DNA of 64,000 bases from Pseudaquidulcibacter sp041917055. Lineage in GTDB: Bacteria > Pseudomonadota > Alphaproteobacteria > Caulobacterales > Aquidulcibacteraceae. Location: contig JAYRYJ010000002.1 in NCBI GenBank assembly GCA_041917055.1, positions 124,001 through 188,000 on the forward strand, written 5' to 3'. Position numbers and translations under genes: made by a program. Shown piece by piece: positions 17,079 to 26,373 of this stretch; positions within the stretch are counted from its first letter, which is position 1; each line of letters starts with the position of its first letter. The notes beneath the pieces are model-generated. The model did no database searches. It had not been told where the DNA came from and worked only from the letters and a program-made list of their open reading frames with translations.

Positions 17079-18410
17079 CTATGCCGCTTCCCAATCTTTT
17101 TCCAAAGTTTTTGATGCAAAAAATAGCAAAATTGCCGCAAGGATATAGAATATTGTCCCGCTCATAATCGAATAGCGTAATGATTCAGCGCCATATTGCG
17201 CCTTTAAAGTATCAGACATCAAACCGATTAGAAAATCACCCAAACCAATCCCGATTAGATTATTAATCAATAGGAAAATTGCCGATGCGGTCGCGCGCAT
17301 ATTTGGCGGCACAATATTTTGAAACGCCGATAATACCGGCCCCAGCCAAACCAAACCCAAAGCAGTTGGTATAAGATAGACAAAGAAAGAAACCATCAAA
17401 TTATTGGTGAAAGTTCCCAAAATGAAAAACGGCATGGCCAATAGAAATGATACAGCTGGAACAAGAGCATAGGCACTTTTTTTCGCTTTACCGATTCTGT
17501 CAGAAATCTGACCACCAAGCCAAATACCAATTACACCGCCGATTAGAACCATCAACCCATAATAATATCCGGCAAACAAAATCGGTTTTGGATTAGGTGG
17601 AATTAGAAAATCGGGAACCCATGCCAAAGCCTGGGGCAATACATCGCCATATGACCGTAAAAAGAATGTCGGCAACCACGCAAACAGGCCATAGCCCATC
17701 ATTGATGAACATGATGCACCGATTGAAAGCGTCCAAAACGACGGTTTTGAAATCAGAACTTTCAAAACTTCAGAAATTTTGGCGGGTTCTGATTTGGCTT
17801 TCGCGCCATCAAAAGCGCCGCGTATCGGCTCCTTGATAAGAAAGCGAAAAATCGGCGCCAGAATAACACCCATGATACCGACAATTATGAATGCCGCGCG
17901 CCAATCCAAAATTGTTGTGATTACTGCGCCAAAAATAATGCCAACCGCTGAACCAATCGGAATGCCGAAACTATAAATCGCCAAAGCGCGGGCGCGTTTT
18001 TCGGGTTCAAAATAGTCAGAAATAAGGGAATAGGCCGGAGCGACGCCACCCGCCTCACCGACGCCGACCATCATGCGTGACAAAAATAATTGCCAAAAAT
18101 TGGTCGCCATGCCGCAAAGTGCCGTCATTGCACTCCAAACAGTAAGGGCAATTGTCATAATCCAAGTGCGACTTACTCTATCTGCCATATAAGCGATAGG
18201 AACACCAAGAGTGGAATAAAAAATCGCAAAACTCACGCCACGCATAAGTCCTAATTGCGAATCGGAAAGCCCCAATTCCTTTTGGATAGCAGGCGATAAA
18301 ATCGCCAAAATCTGACGATCAAGGAAATTAAAAGTGTAAACCACAACCAAAAGAAAAAGCACCAAAGTGCGCGAAGCCGTGCCGAGATTTGCCTTTGTTT
18401 CGTTTGTCAT
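17079..18410 (-). CDS. MFS transporter, spinster-like
   Basis: The 443-residue protein has 12 predicted membrane helices, the N-terminal NFLDRQILAILSPAIQKELG signature common in spinster-type and organic-acid MFS permeases, and the loop 2-3 motif YMADRVSRTWIM. Such permeases next to TonB receptors import small organic or aromatic acids in alphaproteobacteria; the substrate here is not visible. It is downstream of the TonB receptor but separated from it by a strong terminator, so it may have its own promoter. Confidence 0.85.
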   Translation of the reverse strand: MTNETKANLGTASRTLVLFLLVVVYTFNFLDRQILAILSPAIQKELGLSDSQLGLMRGVSFAIFYSTLGVPIAYMADRVSRTWIMTIALTVWSAMTALCGMATNFWQLFLSRMMVGVGEAGGVAPAYSLISDYFEPEKRARALAIYSFGIPIGSAVGIIFGAVITTILDWRAAFIIVGIMGVILAPIFRFLIKEPIRGAFDGAKAKSEPAKISEVLKVLISKPSFWTLSIGASCSSMMGYGLFAWLPTFFLRSYGDVLPQALAWVPDFLIPPNPKPILFAGYYYGLMVLIGGVIGIWLGGQISDRIGKAKKSAYALVPAVSFLLAMPFFILGTFTNNLMVSFFVYLIPTALGLVWLGPVLSAFQNIVPPNMRATASAIFLLINNLIGIGLGDFLIGLMSDTLKAQYGAESLRYSIMSGTIFYILAAILLFFASKTLEKDWEAA

Positions 18411-18471
18411 TTTTGCCCTGATTTTTGTGGTTTATAGCTTTAATTTCAAATAGATTCTATTTCAAAATAAA

Positions 18472-18499
18472 AATACCCCCGCGAAATCGCGGGGGTATT
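18472..18499 (-). terminator. Rho-independent terminator after the TonB receptor gene
   Basis: A perfect 12-bp stem (AATACCCCCGCG with a four-base AAAT loop) is followed on the minus strand by TTTATTTT. It begins 13 bases past the receptor stop and should insulate the MFS gene. Confidence 0.85.
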
Positions 18500-18511
18500 C
18501 GGGGGGAGTGA

Positions 18512-20734
18512 TTAATAATTGAATTGCAAACCAAGAGTATAGGTTCTTGGTGGGCCATAGAAGCTATTGACAACATTGCCAAAAGTAGCGCCTTGGAAAT
18601 TATAACCGCCGACTTTATAATGTTCGTCGGTCAAATTGCGTCCGGTTAATGAAACTTTGAAATGATTGTCTGGGCTTGTCCATGCCATACCCATATCCAA
18701 AAGCGTATAAGGGTCTGTTTGGTCAAGCAAAGCATTTGCAAATTCAAACATTGAATATTCTGAACGATAAGAAGCGGTTAGGTTTGCATTAATGCGGCCC
18801 ATGCCTGACAAATCGCGAACATAATTGAATGCCAAATTGCCGTTCCATTCAGGAGTATTTTGGAAAACCGCAGTTGATGACAAATCAATTGTTTGACCCG
18901 CTGCATTCTTGGTCAAGAATTCATTGAATTTCGCGTCTGTATAACCAATGCCGAAAGTGGTTGATAGGCCGCCGAATAATTTCATTGAACCTTCTAATTC
19001 CACACCTTGAATTGTTGAAGAACCGGCATTGTCAACAAATGATGCGATTGAACCGGTTACTGTTGGTTCTTGGCGTGTGATTTGTTGGCCTTCATAATCA
19101 GCTTTGAAAATCGCCGCTGAGAAATCTAATGCATTGAATAAAGTGCCTTTCAAACCGATTTCGTTTGAAGTCACATATTCAGGATTATAACCATTCACAG
19201 TATTTGGCGTAAGAACCGCATCACCGCGCATATCAAAGCCACCAGATTTGAAGCCTTTTGAATGTGCCGCATAAGTGGTTAGATCCGGCGTCAATTTATA
19301 AGAAACGCTGATACGTGGTGTGAATTCCTCGAACTTACGCGAATTGGTATAATTCGAACGCATAAGGCCCGCAACCGCCGAAGTATTGCCAAACAATGGC
19401 GAACGCAAACCTGTGAAGTTTTGGCGGTAAACCGTTCCGGTTCTTTCGTCTTGTGTAAAGCGACCACCGACAGAAAGCGAAAGTTGGTCAGTGATTTGAT
19501 AGCTGAAATCACCGAAAATCGCTTTTGAAGTTGTGCCGACGCGGCCCGAAGTTGCAATGGTTGTGTTCAAAATGCCGACAATTGTGTCAAATGCACCTGA
19601 TGCATAACCGTCAAGATAATAAAGGCCGACAACACCAGAGAATTTTTCACCAGTGAATAAAGCCTGCACTTCATGGGAATCTGTTTGGTCTTTATACCAT
19701 GCAGGAACGTCGAGTGCCGCAACTTGGTTGGTGTCAAAATCGATTACGGTTTCGGAATTACCTTCGCGGCGTGCGCCAATGTATTTCAAAGTGACATTAT
19801 CAGACAATTTATATTCGGCAGTTAATGAAAGACCTTTGTTAACAACGTAATTCGGACCTTTAATACCTGCGTCAGTATCATAGATATTTGGCAAAATTAC
19901 CGCGCCGGTGGTTAGACCCGATCCTGCAATTTCGCGGTGACCATGTTTAGGGTTGGAATCATCACGCGTATTGTCATAAGCAAGGCGAACAAAGAATTTA
20001 TCAGTCGGTGTCCATTCTGCGCTTACGCGATATGCGAAAACGTCTTTGTCATAGTGATCTTCGCCAGTGGTGATGTTTTTGCCAAAACCATCGCGCGAAT
20101 ATTTTGCAATTGCCGCACCAACACTAAAAGTATCTGAAAGAGCTTTAGAGCCGGAAACCACAGCATCCATTTGACCATAAGAACCAAGATTCAAACGCGC
20201 CTTTAGAGTATCAGCTTTGCCAAGTTTTTTAGTGACGTATTTAACCGCGCCACCAATAGTGTTACGACCATATAAGGAACCTTGAGGACCGCGAAGAACT
20301 TCGATGCGCGAAATATCAAAAATATCCAAAACCGCACCCTGTGGACGTGCGACATAGACATCATCAACATAAAGACCAACACCCGGCTCAAAACCCCAAA
20401 GCGGGTCTTGCTGACCTACACCGCGAATGAAAGAAATAAGCGTTGAGTTGGTACCGCGTGCAACCTGCATAGTAGTGTTTGGCGAAACCTGTTGCAAAAC
20501 AGTGATATCAGGTGCGCCGGTTGCCTCAATTTTTGCAGCCGAGAAAGACGAAACCGCCAAAGGCACGTCTTTCAATTTTTCCTCGCGGCGGCGTGCCGTT
20601 ACGACCACCACTTCTTTGTCTTCTGCTTTTGGCGCATTGTCCTGTGCCAAAACAGGCGAAAACGCAACAAATGGCGTAATCGCGCTGGAGGCCAATAGAC
20701 CTTTCATCAGCATTTTTTTAAAATTCACTTTCAT
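18512..20734 (-). CDS. TonB-dependent outer-membrane receptor
   Basis: The 740-residue protein has a signal peptide (MKVNFKKMLMKGLLASSAIT, cut near VLA), a TonB box-like VVVVTARRREE, the plug domain (LIS-FIRGVG, GLYVDDVYV, RIEVLRGPQGSLYGRNTIGG) and a 22-strand barrel ending in the aromatic-rich YTLGLQFNY. It matches the large class of alphaproteobacterial receptors for organic substrates rather than siderophore types such as FecA. AAGGGG precedes the start. Neighbouring MFS, hydrolase, CoA-ligase and hydratase genes suggest uptake of a carboxylic or ester compound. Confidence 0.93.
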   Translation of the reverse strand: MKVNFKKMLMKGLLASSAITPFVAFSPVLAQDNAPKAEDKEVVVVTARRREEKLKDVPLAVSSFSAAKIEATGAPDITVLQQVSPNTTMQVARGTNSTLISFIRGVGQQDPLWGFEPGVGLYVDDVYVARPQGAVLDIFDISRIEVLRGPQGSLYGRNTIGGAVKYVTKKLGKADTLKARLNLGSYGQMDAVVSGSKALSDTFSVGAAIAKYSRDGFGKNITTGEDHYDKDVFAYRVSAEWTPTDKFFVRLAYDNTRDDSNPKHGHREIAGSGLTTGAVILPNIYDTDAGIKGPNYVVNKGLSLTAEYKLSDNVTLKYIGARREGNSETVIDFDTNQVAALDVPAWYKDQTDSHEVQALFTGEKFSGVVGLYYLDGYASGAFDTIVGILNTTIATSGRVGTTSKAIFGDFSYQITDQLSLSVGGRFTQDERTGTVYRQNFTGLRSPLFGNTSAVAGLMRSNYTNSRKFEEFTPRISVSYKLTPDLTTYAAHSKGFKSGGFDMRGDAVLTPNTVNGYNPEYVTSNEIGLKGTLFNALDFSAAIFKADYEGQQITRQEPTVTGSIASFVDNAGSSTIQGVELEGSMKLFGGLSTTFGIGYTDAKFNEFLTKNAAGQTIDLSSTAVFQNTPEWNGNLAFNYVRDLSGMGRINANLTASYRSEYSMFEFANALLDQTDPYTLLDMGMAWTSPDNHFKVSLTGRNLTDEHYKVGGYNFQGATFGNVVNSFYGPPRTYTLGLQFNY

Positions 20735-20755
20735 GTTTTTCCCCTTAATAAAAAA

Positions 20756-21700
20756 TTAATCCACTTGAATCTCAAGGGAAAAATCCCCCTTGCGATTAGT
20801 AAAATTGGAAAGTTTGCTTGTGCCGGGGTGGGTTTCCTCTTCCACCCCGGTCACAAATTCAGCCAGAACCGCATTAAATGCGTCGGGCATTTCAAGATGC
20901 GGCGCATGACCGCATGTTTCAAAACGAACAAGAATTGAATGGGCAATATTTTGTTCAACCCATTGCCCCAATTCTTTGCCGTATAATTGATTATCCATTC
21001 CGAATATCAAAAGCGTCGGAATATCTATTGACGCCAAATCATTACGGGCATCGGAATTGACCAAAGATTTCCATAAAATGGCCATGCTCTGCGCATTATT
21101 AGTGCGCGCTATTTGGAAAAGTCGGTTATTTAATTCTTTGGTTTCGTCTTTGTTATTTTCTATCGCAGTCTTAGAAATTACACGCGAAACCATGCGCTCA
21201 CAAAAACTATTCCAATCGGCAACCATGCCATTGAGCGATTTTTCTAACCTTTGTGCGCCGATTTCATTTTGCGGCGATTGCAATCCTAAAATTCCATTTG
21301 ACCAATCTGTGTCATTCACCGGGCGCGGCGACATATCGATTATGGTCAAGGATTTTATTTCAGGGTTTGAATTTTTTGCATATCCACGCCATAGCGCCAT
21401 TGCCCCCATCGACCATGCGATAATATGGACATTTTTTAAATTCAATTGTTCAATAAATTCGAAAATATCGTTTCCAAGAATATCAATTGAAAGACCATCA
21501 TCACCGCAACGTGATTTTCCACAGCCGCGAAAATCAATAAAAATCAGTCGGAACTTATCGCGCAACGCCATCTGCGGCCAAAAGGCCTGATGGGAAAGCC
21601 CCCAACCGTGCAGAAATACCAATACCGGACGCTCCCCATGGCGCGCACCGGTATCTAAATATTCAATTTTCGCACCGTCAGAGAGGCGGATACTTGGCAT
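20756..21700 (-). CDS. Alpha/beta-hydrolase
   Basis: The 314-residue protein (start MPSIRLSDGAKIEYLDTG) has the oxyanion VFLHGWGLSH, DFRGCGKS, the nucleophile elbow AWSMGAM, an acid in LLIFGMDNQLYG and the His in CGHAPHLE, giving a full triad. The substrate is unknown; esters or lactones are likely. A TTG 13 codons upstream is in frame but the ATG gives the usual length. An extra 25-residue tail rich in Thr, Asn and Lys follows the fold. It is divergent from the TetR-ligase-hydratase operon and precedes the TonB receptor by 21 bases. Confidence 0.85.
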   Translation of the reverse strand: MPSIRLSDGAKIEYLDTGARHGERPVLVFLHGWGLSHQAFWPQMALRDKFRLIFIDFRGCGKSRCGDDGLSIDILGNDIFEFIEQLNLKNVHIIAWSMGAMALWRGYAKNSNPEIKSLTIIDMSPRPVNDTDWSNGILGLQSPQNEIGAQRLEKSLNGMVADWNSFCERMVSRVISKTAIENNKDETKELNNRLFQIARTNNAQSMAILWKSLVNSDARNDLASIDIPTLLIFGMDNQLYGKELGQWVEQNIAHSILVRFETCGHAPHLEMPDAFNAVLAEFVTGVEEETHPGTSKLSNFTNRKGDFSLEIQVD

Positions 21701-21836
21701 TTCGAACGTTTCCCACAAGGTTTGCAAATTGCTTTGCAATTGGTTTTGATATTTTGGAATTTGACAAAACAGGCAAAAATCGCCTCTATTGTCTTTTTAT
21801 CTTGCAACCCATCTATATTAAGGCATAATTTGAAAC

Positions 21837-22445
21837 ATGAATCAAGTTTCATTTTCCGTAAATGACAAAAGTCCCAAAACTGCACGCGGCGCAAAGACAA
21901 AAGCCAAGCTTTTGGAGGCCGCGGCAACCGAATTCGGCACAAAAGGCTATCATGATTGTATGATTGCCGATATTACCGGTCGCGCCAAAGTCGCGATGGG
22001 GACTTTTTATGTCTATTTCGAATCAAAAGAAGAAGTTTTCCGCGAATTAGTCCAGCACATGGGTATCACCACCCGCGCGCATATTTCCAAAAAACTCGAA
22101 GGTGTAACCAATAGGCTTGAGGCAGAAAGAAAAGGTCTTATTGCCTTTATCGAATTTGCGCGCGCCAATAAGGACCTTTATCGCATTGTTATGGAAAGCC
22201 AATTTGTCGCCGAAGACGCCTATCGCGACTATTATAATTCATTCCATAAAGCCTATTGCGAAAACCTTGCCAATGCTTCGGCGCGCGGTCAGATTAGCAA
22301 AGGTGATGATGAAGTAAGGGCCTGGTCATTAATCGGAATGTCGGTATTTTTGGGAATGCGTTATTGCATTTGGGACGATGGTCAAGAAATTGAGAAGATC
22401 GTTGATGGTGCATACGCTTTGATTGAAAATGGTCTGAAAATATGA
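21837..22445 (+). CDS. TetR/AcrR family transcriptional regulator
   Basis: The 202-residue protein has the TetR HTH at about residues 18-64 (AKLLEAAATEFGTKGYHDCM with IADITGRAKVAMGTFYVYFES) and an all-helical ligand-binding C-terminal part with TetR_C-like LRYCIWD. It likely represses the divergent hydrolase-receptor genes and its own operon, with a ligand derived from the acyl-CoA pathway; this is inferred from position. Its stop overlaps the ligase start by four bases (ATGA). Confidence 0.9.
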   Translation: MNQVSFSVNDKSPKTARGAKTKAKLLEAAATEFGTKGYHDCMIADITGRAKVAMGTFYVYFESKEEVFRELVQHMGITTRAHISKKLEGVTNRLEAERKGLIAFIEFARANKDLYRIVMESQFVAEDAYRDYYNSFHKAYCENLANASARGQISKGDDEVRAWSLIGMSVFLGMRYCIWDDGQEIEKIVDGAYALIENGLKI

Positions 22446-23941
22446 TTCCGGATTTTGTCAAAACCCGTGCACTTTTAACACCTGAAAAAATCGCTTTTAT
22501 CGATTTTGCCAGTGGACAAAAGCGCTGTTTTGGTGAAATTGAAACTCGCGCAAACCGATTAGCCGCCTTTTTGAATACCAATGGCGTAGGTTATCAAGAC
22601 ACTATCGGTGTTTTGTGCCGCAACCGCATGGAGTTTTTTGAGCTTTTATTTGCCTGTGCAAAAATTGGTGCGATTTTGGTGCCATTCAATTGGCGATCCC
22701 CCGCTTTGGAAATTATCCCCTTGGTGAATGACACAGCGCCGAAAATGATTTTTTACGGTGCGCAGGATGAAAAAACTGCGCTTGAAATCGCGGGCGAAAC
22801 TAAATGTATCGGGTTTGACACTGAGTATTCAGAAATTTTGGAAAATGACCAGAATTTCAGACCGCGCGATTTTTGGCCTGATGATGAAGCTTGGTATTTG
22901 ATTTTCACTTCCGGAACGACCGGAAAGCCGAAAGCGGTTATTCAAACTTATCGCATGGCCCTCGCCAATGCAGTCAATATTGGACAGGCAATTAATATTC
23001 AAAATAGCGATAGGTTTTTGAACTTTCTGCCACTGTTTCATACGGCCGGCATAAATCTTCACACAATTCCCGCCTTTATGAATGGCTGCCCGTCATGGAT
23101 AATTGATGGCTTTGATGCGACAAAGGTTTTGCAATTGATTGATAGAGGCGAAATCAATTGCTTTTTCGGTGTGCCGCAAGTCTATTTATTACTGGCGCAA
23201 CATACGGATTTTGCAAAAACCGATTTGAAAAACATGCGCAATTGGGGTTGCGGCGGCGCGCCATTGCCTGATTATTTGGTCGAAATTTTCCTAAAGCGCG
23301 GCGCAATTGTCTGTAATGGCATGGGCATGACCGAAACCGGCCCCACAGTTTTTATGATGGATAGTGATAATGTTGCGCAAAAAATCGGCTCGGTCGGGAA
23401 ATCGCAAATATTGACGATTGCGCGGGTGGTTGATGAAAATTTTGAAGATTGCCCGACAAATACCGCCGGAAATTTGGTTTTTGCGGGGCCGAATATTACG
23501 CCGGGATATTGGAATAATGAAACCGCAACCAAGGATGCATTTCATACTGATAATAACGGCATCAAATGGCTAAAATCCGGGGATCTGGCACGTATCGATG
23601 AGGACGGATATTTCTATATCGTAGGTCGTAGCAAAGAGATGTTCATTTCGGGCGGCGAGAATGTCTATCCTGCCGAAGTTGAAAATGCGCTTTTATCCCA
23701 TGAAAATATTATTGAAATCGCTGTGGTCGGCGTGAATGACGAAAAATGGGGTGAAGTTGGTGCGGCCTTTATTCGAACCCAAAAACAAATGAGCAATGAC
23801 GAGATTATTGCTTTTTGCAAAACCAGATTGGCCGGTTTTAAGATTCCTAAACATATTAAATTTGTCGAAGATTATCCGCGCACTGCCGCAGGAAAAATTC
23901 AAAAGCATATTTTGAAAAAAGAATTTGAAAATGGAAATTGA
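22442..23941 (+). CDS. Acyl-CoA synthetase (class I adenylate-forming)
   Basis: The 499-residue enzyme has all ANL motifs: IFTSGTTGKPKAVIQT (P-loop), NGMGMTETGPTVFMM (A5), KWLKSGDLARIDEDGYFYIV (A7) with GRSKEMFISGGENVYPAEVE (A8 hinge) and the catalytic lysine in PRTAAGKIQKHIL (A10). It activates a carboxylic acid to the CoA thioester through an acyl-adenylate. Substrate class cannot be read from sequence, but the length fits medium-chain or aromatic acid ligases. It is coupled by overlap to both the TetR and MaoC genes. Confidence 0.92.
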   Translation: MIPDFVKTRALLTPEKIAFIDFASGQKRCFGEIETRANRLAAFLNTNGVGYQDTIGVLCRNRMEFFELLFACAKIGAILVPFNWRSPALEIIPLVNDTAPKMIFYGAQDEKTALEIAGETKCIGFDTEYSEILENDQNFRPRDFWPDDEAWYLIFTSGTTGKPKAVIQTYRMALANAVNIGQAINIQNSDRFLNFLPLFHTAGINLHTIPAFMNGCPSWIIDGFDATKVLQLIDRGEINCFFGVPQVYLLLAQHTDFAKTDLKNMRNWGCGGAPLPDYLVEIFLKRGAIVCNGMGMTETGPTVFMMDSDNVAQKIGSVGKSQILTIARVVDENFEDCPTNTAGNLVFAGPNITPGYWNNETATKDAFHTDNNGIKWLKSGDLARIDEDGYFYIVGRSKEMFISGGENVYPAEVENALLSHENIIEIAVVGVNDEKWGEVGAAFIRTQKQMSNDEIIAFCKTRLAGFKIPKHIKFVEDYPRTAAGKIQKHILKKEFENGN

Positions 23942-24731
23942 GAGAATTCTAACCCAAGCGGATTATGATAATTTCGCGCGTCTATCGGGTGATTTTAACC
24001 CAATTCATGTCGATAAGGAATTTTCGCGAAATTCTGGATTTGGAAAAACGGTCGCCCATGGTATATTCCTAAAGACCTGTCTTAGTGGCGCTTTGGAGCG
24101 CGAAGTCGGAAATTTCACACTTGTTTCAAGTGAGATTATGTTTCCCGCCCCGACATTCACCAATGTGCCAATGCTTTTTTGCGCCGAAGTTTTGGGCGAA
24201 AATGATGGCATTCTTAATGTTCAATTGATTTCAAAGGAAAAACAAAGCCAGACCGTCACCTGCACAATCAATGCAAAAGTGAAACGTGGCTTTGAAAATG
24301 TCGCAAAAATTCAAAACCCAAAATCGCAAATCATTATTGAGCCACTAAATATACCCGAAAAGCCGTTCAAAGTCGGTCAAAAGACTTCTCAGGCACGGGT
24401 TTTTGGTGAAAGTGAGATTTCGGAATTTGTTTCAATGGGTGGCGCAAAATCGCCTGAAAACTCGGTCAATCCAATTCTGATTAATGCCATGTTTTCAAAA
24501 TTATTGGGTATAGATCTACCCGGCCTTGGAACCAATTATTTGAAACAAAGCACCGAATTTATCGCTTTACCTTTAATCGGCGAAACCATAATCGCAAGTG
24601 TCGAAATTACCCGTATTCGCGAAGATAAGAAAATCATTGATTTTGCAACAATTGCCAAAGGCGAAGATGGGAAATTAATTGCCAAAGGTCGCGCATTGGT
24701 TTCCGCGCGCGATGTAAAAGGGGCATTTTAA
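23931..24731 (+). CDS. MaoC-like hot-dog dehydratase/hydratase
   Basis: Starting MEIERILTQADYDNFARLSG, the 266-residue protein carries the hydratase-2 signature GDFNPIHVDKEFS and KTVAHGIFLKTCLSG, with the catalytic Asp and His. A second, less conserved hot-dog-like half follows (about residues 125-266). It would hydrate an enoyl-CoA, consistent with the ligase upstream whose end it overlaps by 11 bases. A TTG two codons earlier is in frame; the ATG at 23931 is preferred. Confidence 0.85.
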   Translation: MEIERILTQADYDNFARLSGDFNPIHVDKEFSRNSGFGKTVAHGIFLKTCLSGALEREVGNFTLVSSEIMFPAPTFTNVPMLFCAEVLGENDGILNVQLISKEKQSQTVTCTINAKVKRGFENVAKIQNPKSQIIIEPLNIPEKPFKVGQKTSQARVFGESEISEFVSMGGAKSPENSVNPILINAMFSKLLGIDLPGLGTNYLKQSTEFIALPLIGETIIASVEITRIREDKKIIDFATIAKGEDGKLIAKGRALVSARDVKGAF

Positions 24732-24784
24732 AGCTGCCAAAATTTCGACATTTTTAGATGGATTATTAGGGTCAGGAGGAATAA

Positions 24785-25249
24785 ATGCTTCGGAAAACAT
24801 ACTTGATTCTTACTTGCGCTTTAGTCTTGCCGTCATTAGCAAATGCCGAGAAAATTAATCTAAAATGTTCACCAAAATCGACGTTAATCACGGGTAACGA
24901 CACAAATAACCAAAAAGTGGTTGATGTGTTAGGTGATTTGATTTGGGAATACCGCATTGATAGTTCAACAATGGACTATTGCGTTACGTCATATGAGAAT
25001 GGCGGAAAGAACAAAGTTGAAGCGGGCTGTTTTGGCCCTAATTCGGTAAAGAAAATCGATAAGAAACAAATTTTGATTGCCGAAAAAGAAAAAGATGATT
25101 CTTTTTCTTTTGAACAATATGTGAACCATAAATGGCTAATAGACCGCAAAACCCTTATTTCAACCCAGACCATTGATTATTTAGGTTGGGACGGCACAAA
25201 AAAAGGTAACGCGACTTATGTCCAAAAATGCACTAAAAAAAGGGCTTAA
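24785..25249 (+). CDS. Secreted hypothetical protein with four cysteines
   Basis: The 154-residue precursor begins MLRKTYLILTCALVLPSLAN, a Sec signal peptide ending ANA. The mature part has four spaced cysteines (near LKCSPKS, DYCVTSY, EAGCFGP and VQKCTKK), suggesting two disulfides, and many Lys/Asp/Thr residues. I recognise no family. An ideal GTCAGGAGGAATAA ribosome binding site precedes the start. Convergent with the oxidase operon, sharing a bidirectional hairpin terminator. Confidence 0.75.
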   Translation: MLRKTYLILTCALVLPSLANAEKINLKCSPKSTLITGNDTNNQKVVDVLGDLIWEYRIDSSTMDYCVTSYENGGKNKVEAGCFGPNSVKKIDKKQILIAEKEKDDSFSFEQYVNHKWLIDRKTLISTQTIDYLGWDGTKKGNATYVQKCTKKRA

Positions 25250-25275
25250 GATAAAATCTCAAGCCCCTTTTTTTG
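25235..25275. terminator. Bidirectional terminator between the secreted protein gene and coxC
   Basis: AAAAAAGGGCTT on one side and AAGCCCCTTTTTTT on the other form a stem with A- and T-tracts at both edges. It overlaps the stop codon of the plus-strand gene and lies 14 bases past the coxC stop, so it can serve both convergent units. Confidence 0.75.
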
Positions 25276-25288
25276 ATTTATGCGACCC

Positions 25289-26329
25289 CTATCCGAATGT
25301 CACATAAATGAATGCGAATAGGAATAGCCATACCACGTCAACGAAGTGCCAATACCATGCAGCGGCCTCAAAACCAAAATGTTTCTCAGGCGTGAATTGA
25401 CCCTTCATTAGGCGGATTAGGCAGACAATCAAAAAGATTGTTCCGACCAAAACGTGCGCGCCATGGAAACCGGTTGCCATAAAGAAGGCCGAACCATAAA
25501 GGCCACCCGCGCCACCACCAAAACCAAAATATTCATGGTGAAGAATATGGTTATATTCATAGGCCTGAATTGCGGTAAAAGTTGCACCAAGAAGGATAGT
25601 AAGGAAAAGACCAGTAGTTGCCGATTTGCGATTGCCTTCAACCAATGCGTGGTGCGCCCATGTTACTGTTGTGCCGGAAAGCAAAAGAATAAGCGTGTTT
25701 AACAATGGCAAGTGCCATGCATCGACCGCTTCAACACCTTTTGGTGGCCAATTAGCCCAGGCTTCGGCAACTTCGGGAACGGTCGAAAGTGTGCGAACTT
25801 CATTCCAAATTGCGCCTTCAAAGAAAATCCAGAACCATGCGACAAAGAACATGACTTCGGAAAGAATGAAGAGAATCATGCCATATCTAAGGCCAATTTG
25901 CACGACAGGCGTATGGTCACCCGCGCGGCTTTCTTTGATAACATCCCGCCACCAACTTGCTGCAACCAATGCGACTGAAGCAAAGCCCAATAAAAGCACA
26001 AGGCCGGTTTTCTTGCCCAATAACCAAAACCAAGTATTGGCAGTGCCAAAATTCGCAAGAATTTGCGCTTGTTCATCGGCGGGCTTTTTAAGGAAATCCG
26101 CATTTGCTTTGACATGCGCCAAAACGCCATCAGCGCCGCCTGCCATTGCCGCTTTGGCGGCATCCGGACTTGCATAGAATTGTGAAATTACGTCCGCAGG
26201 ATTAGTTACAAAACCTTTGGCAAATACCACAAAACCAACCGCCAAAATGAATAAAGCGACTGATGTCAAAAGTGGCCATGGGCTTGGATTAACCAAATGA
26301 TAGTCATGCTTTACTGCTGCATGTGCCAT
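25289..26329 (-). CDS. coxC: Cytochrome c oxidase subunit III with an inserted segment
   Basis: The protein has the subunit III hallmarks VNPSPWPLLTSVALF, YGMILFILSEVMFFVAWFWI (the conserved membrane Glu), TWAHHALVEGNRK, TGFHGAHVLVGTIF and WYWHFVDVVWLFLFAFIY. At 346 residues it is longer than the usual 260-290 because about 65 residues (roughly 41-104, Ala-rich, SPDAAKAAMAGGADGVLAH) sit between helices 1 and 2. It is last in the oxidase operon and inner-membrane located. No surf1 gene follows it here. Confidence 0.95.
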   Translation of the reverse strand: MAHAAVKHDYHLVNPSPWPLLTSVALFILAVGFVVFAKGFVTNPADVISQFYASPDAAKAAMAGGADGVLAHVKANADFLKKPADEQAQILANFGTANTWFWLLGKKTGLVLLLGFASVALVAASWWRDVIKESRAGDHTPVVQIGLRYGMILFILSEVMFFVAWFWIFFEGAIWNEVRTLSTVPEVAEAWANWPPKGVEAVDAWHLPLLNTLILLLSGTTVTWAHHALVEGNRKSATTGLFLTILLGATFTAIQAYEYNHILHHEYFGFGGGAGGLYGSAFFMATGFHGAHVLVGTIFLIVCLIRLMKGQFTPEKHFGFEAAAWYWHFVDVVWLFLFAFIYVTFG

Positions 26330-26373
26330 ATTTTCCCCCGATTCCTATATTGTGCCCGTTTTGGGCGGTTTGG

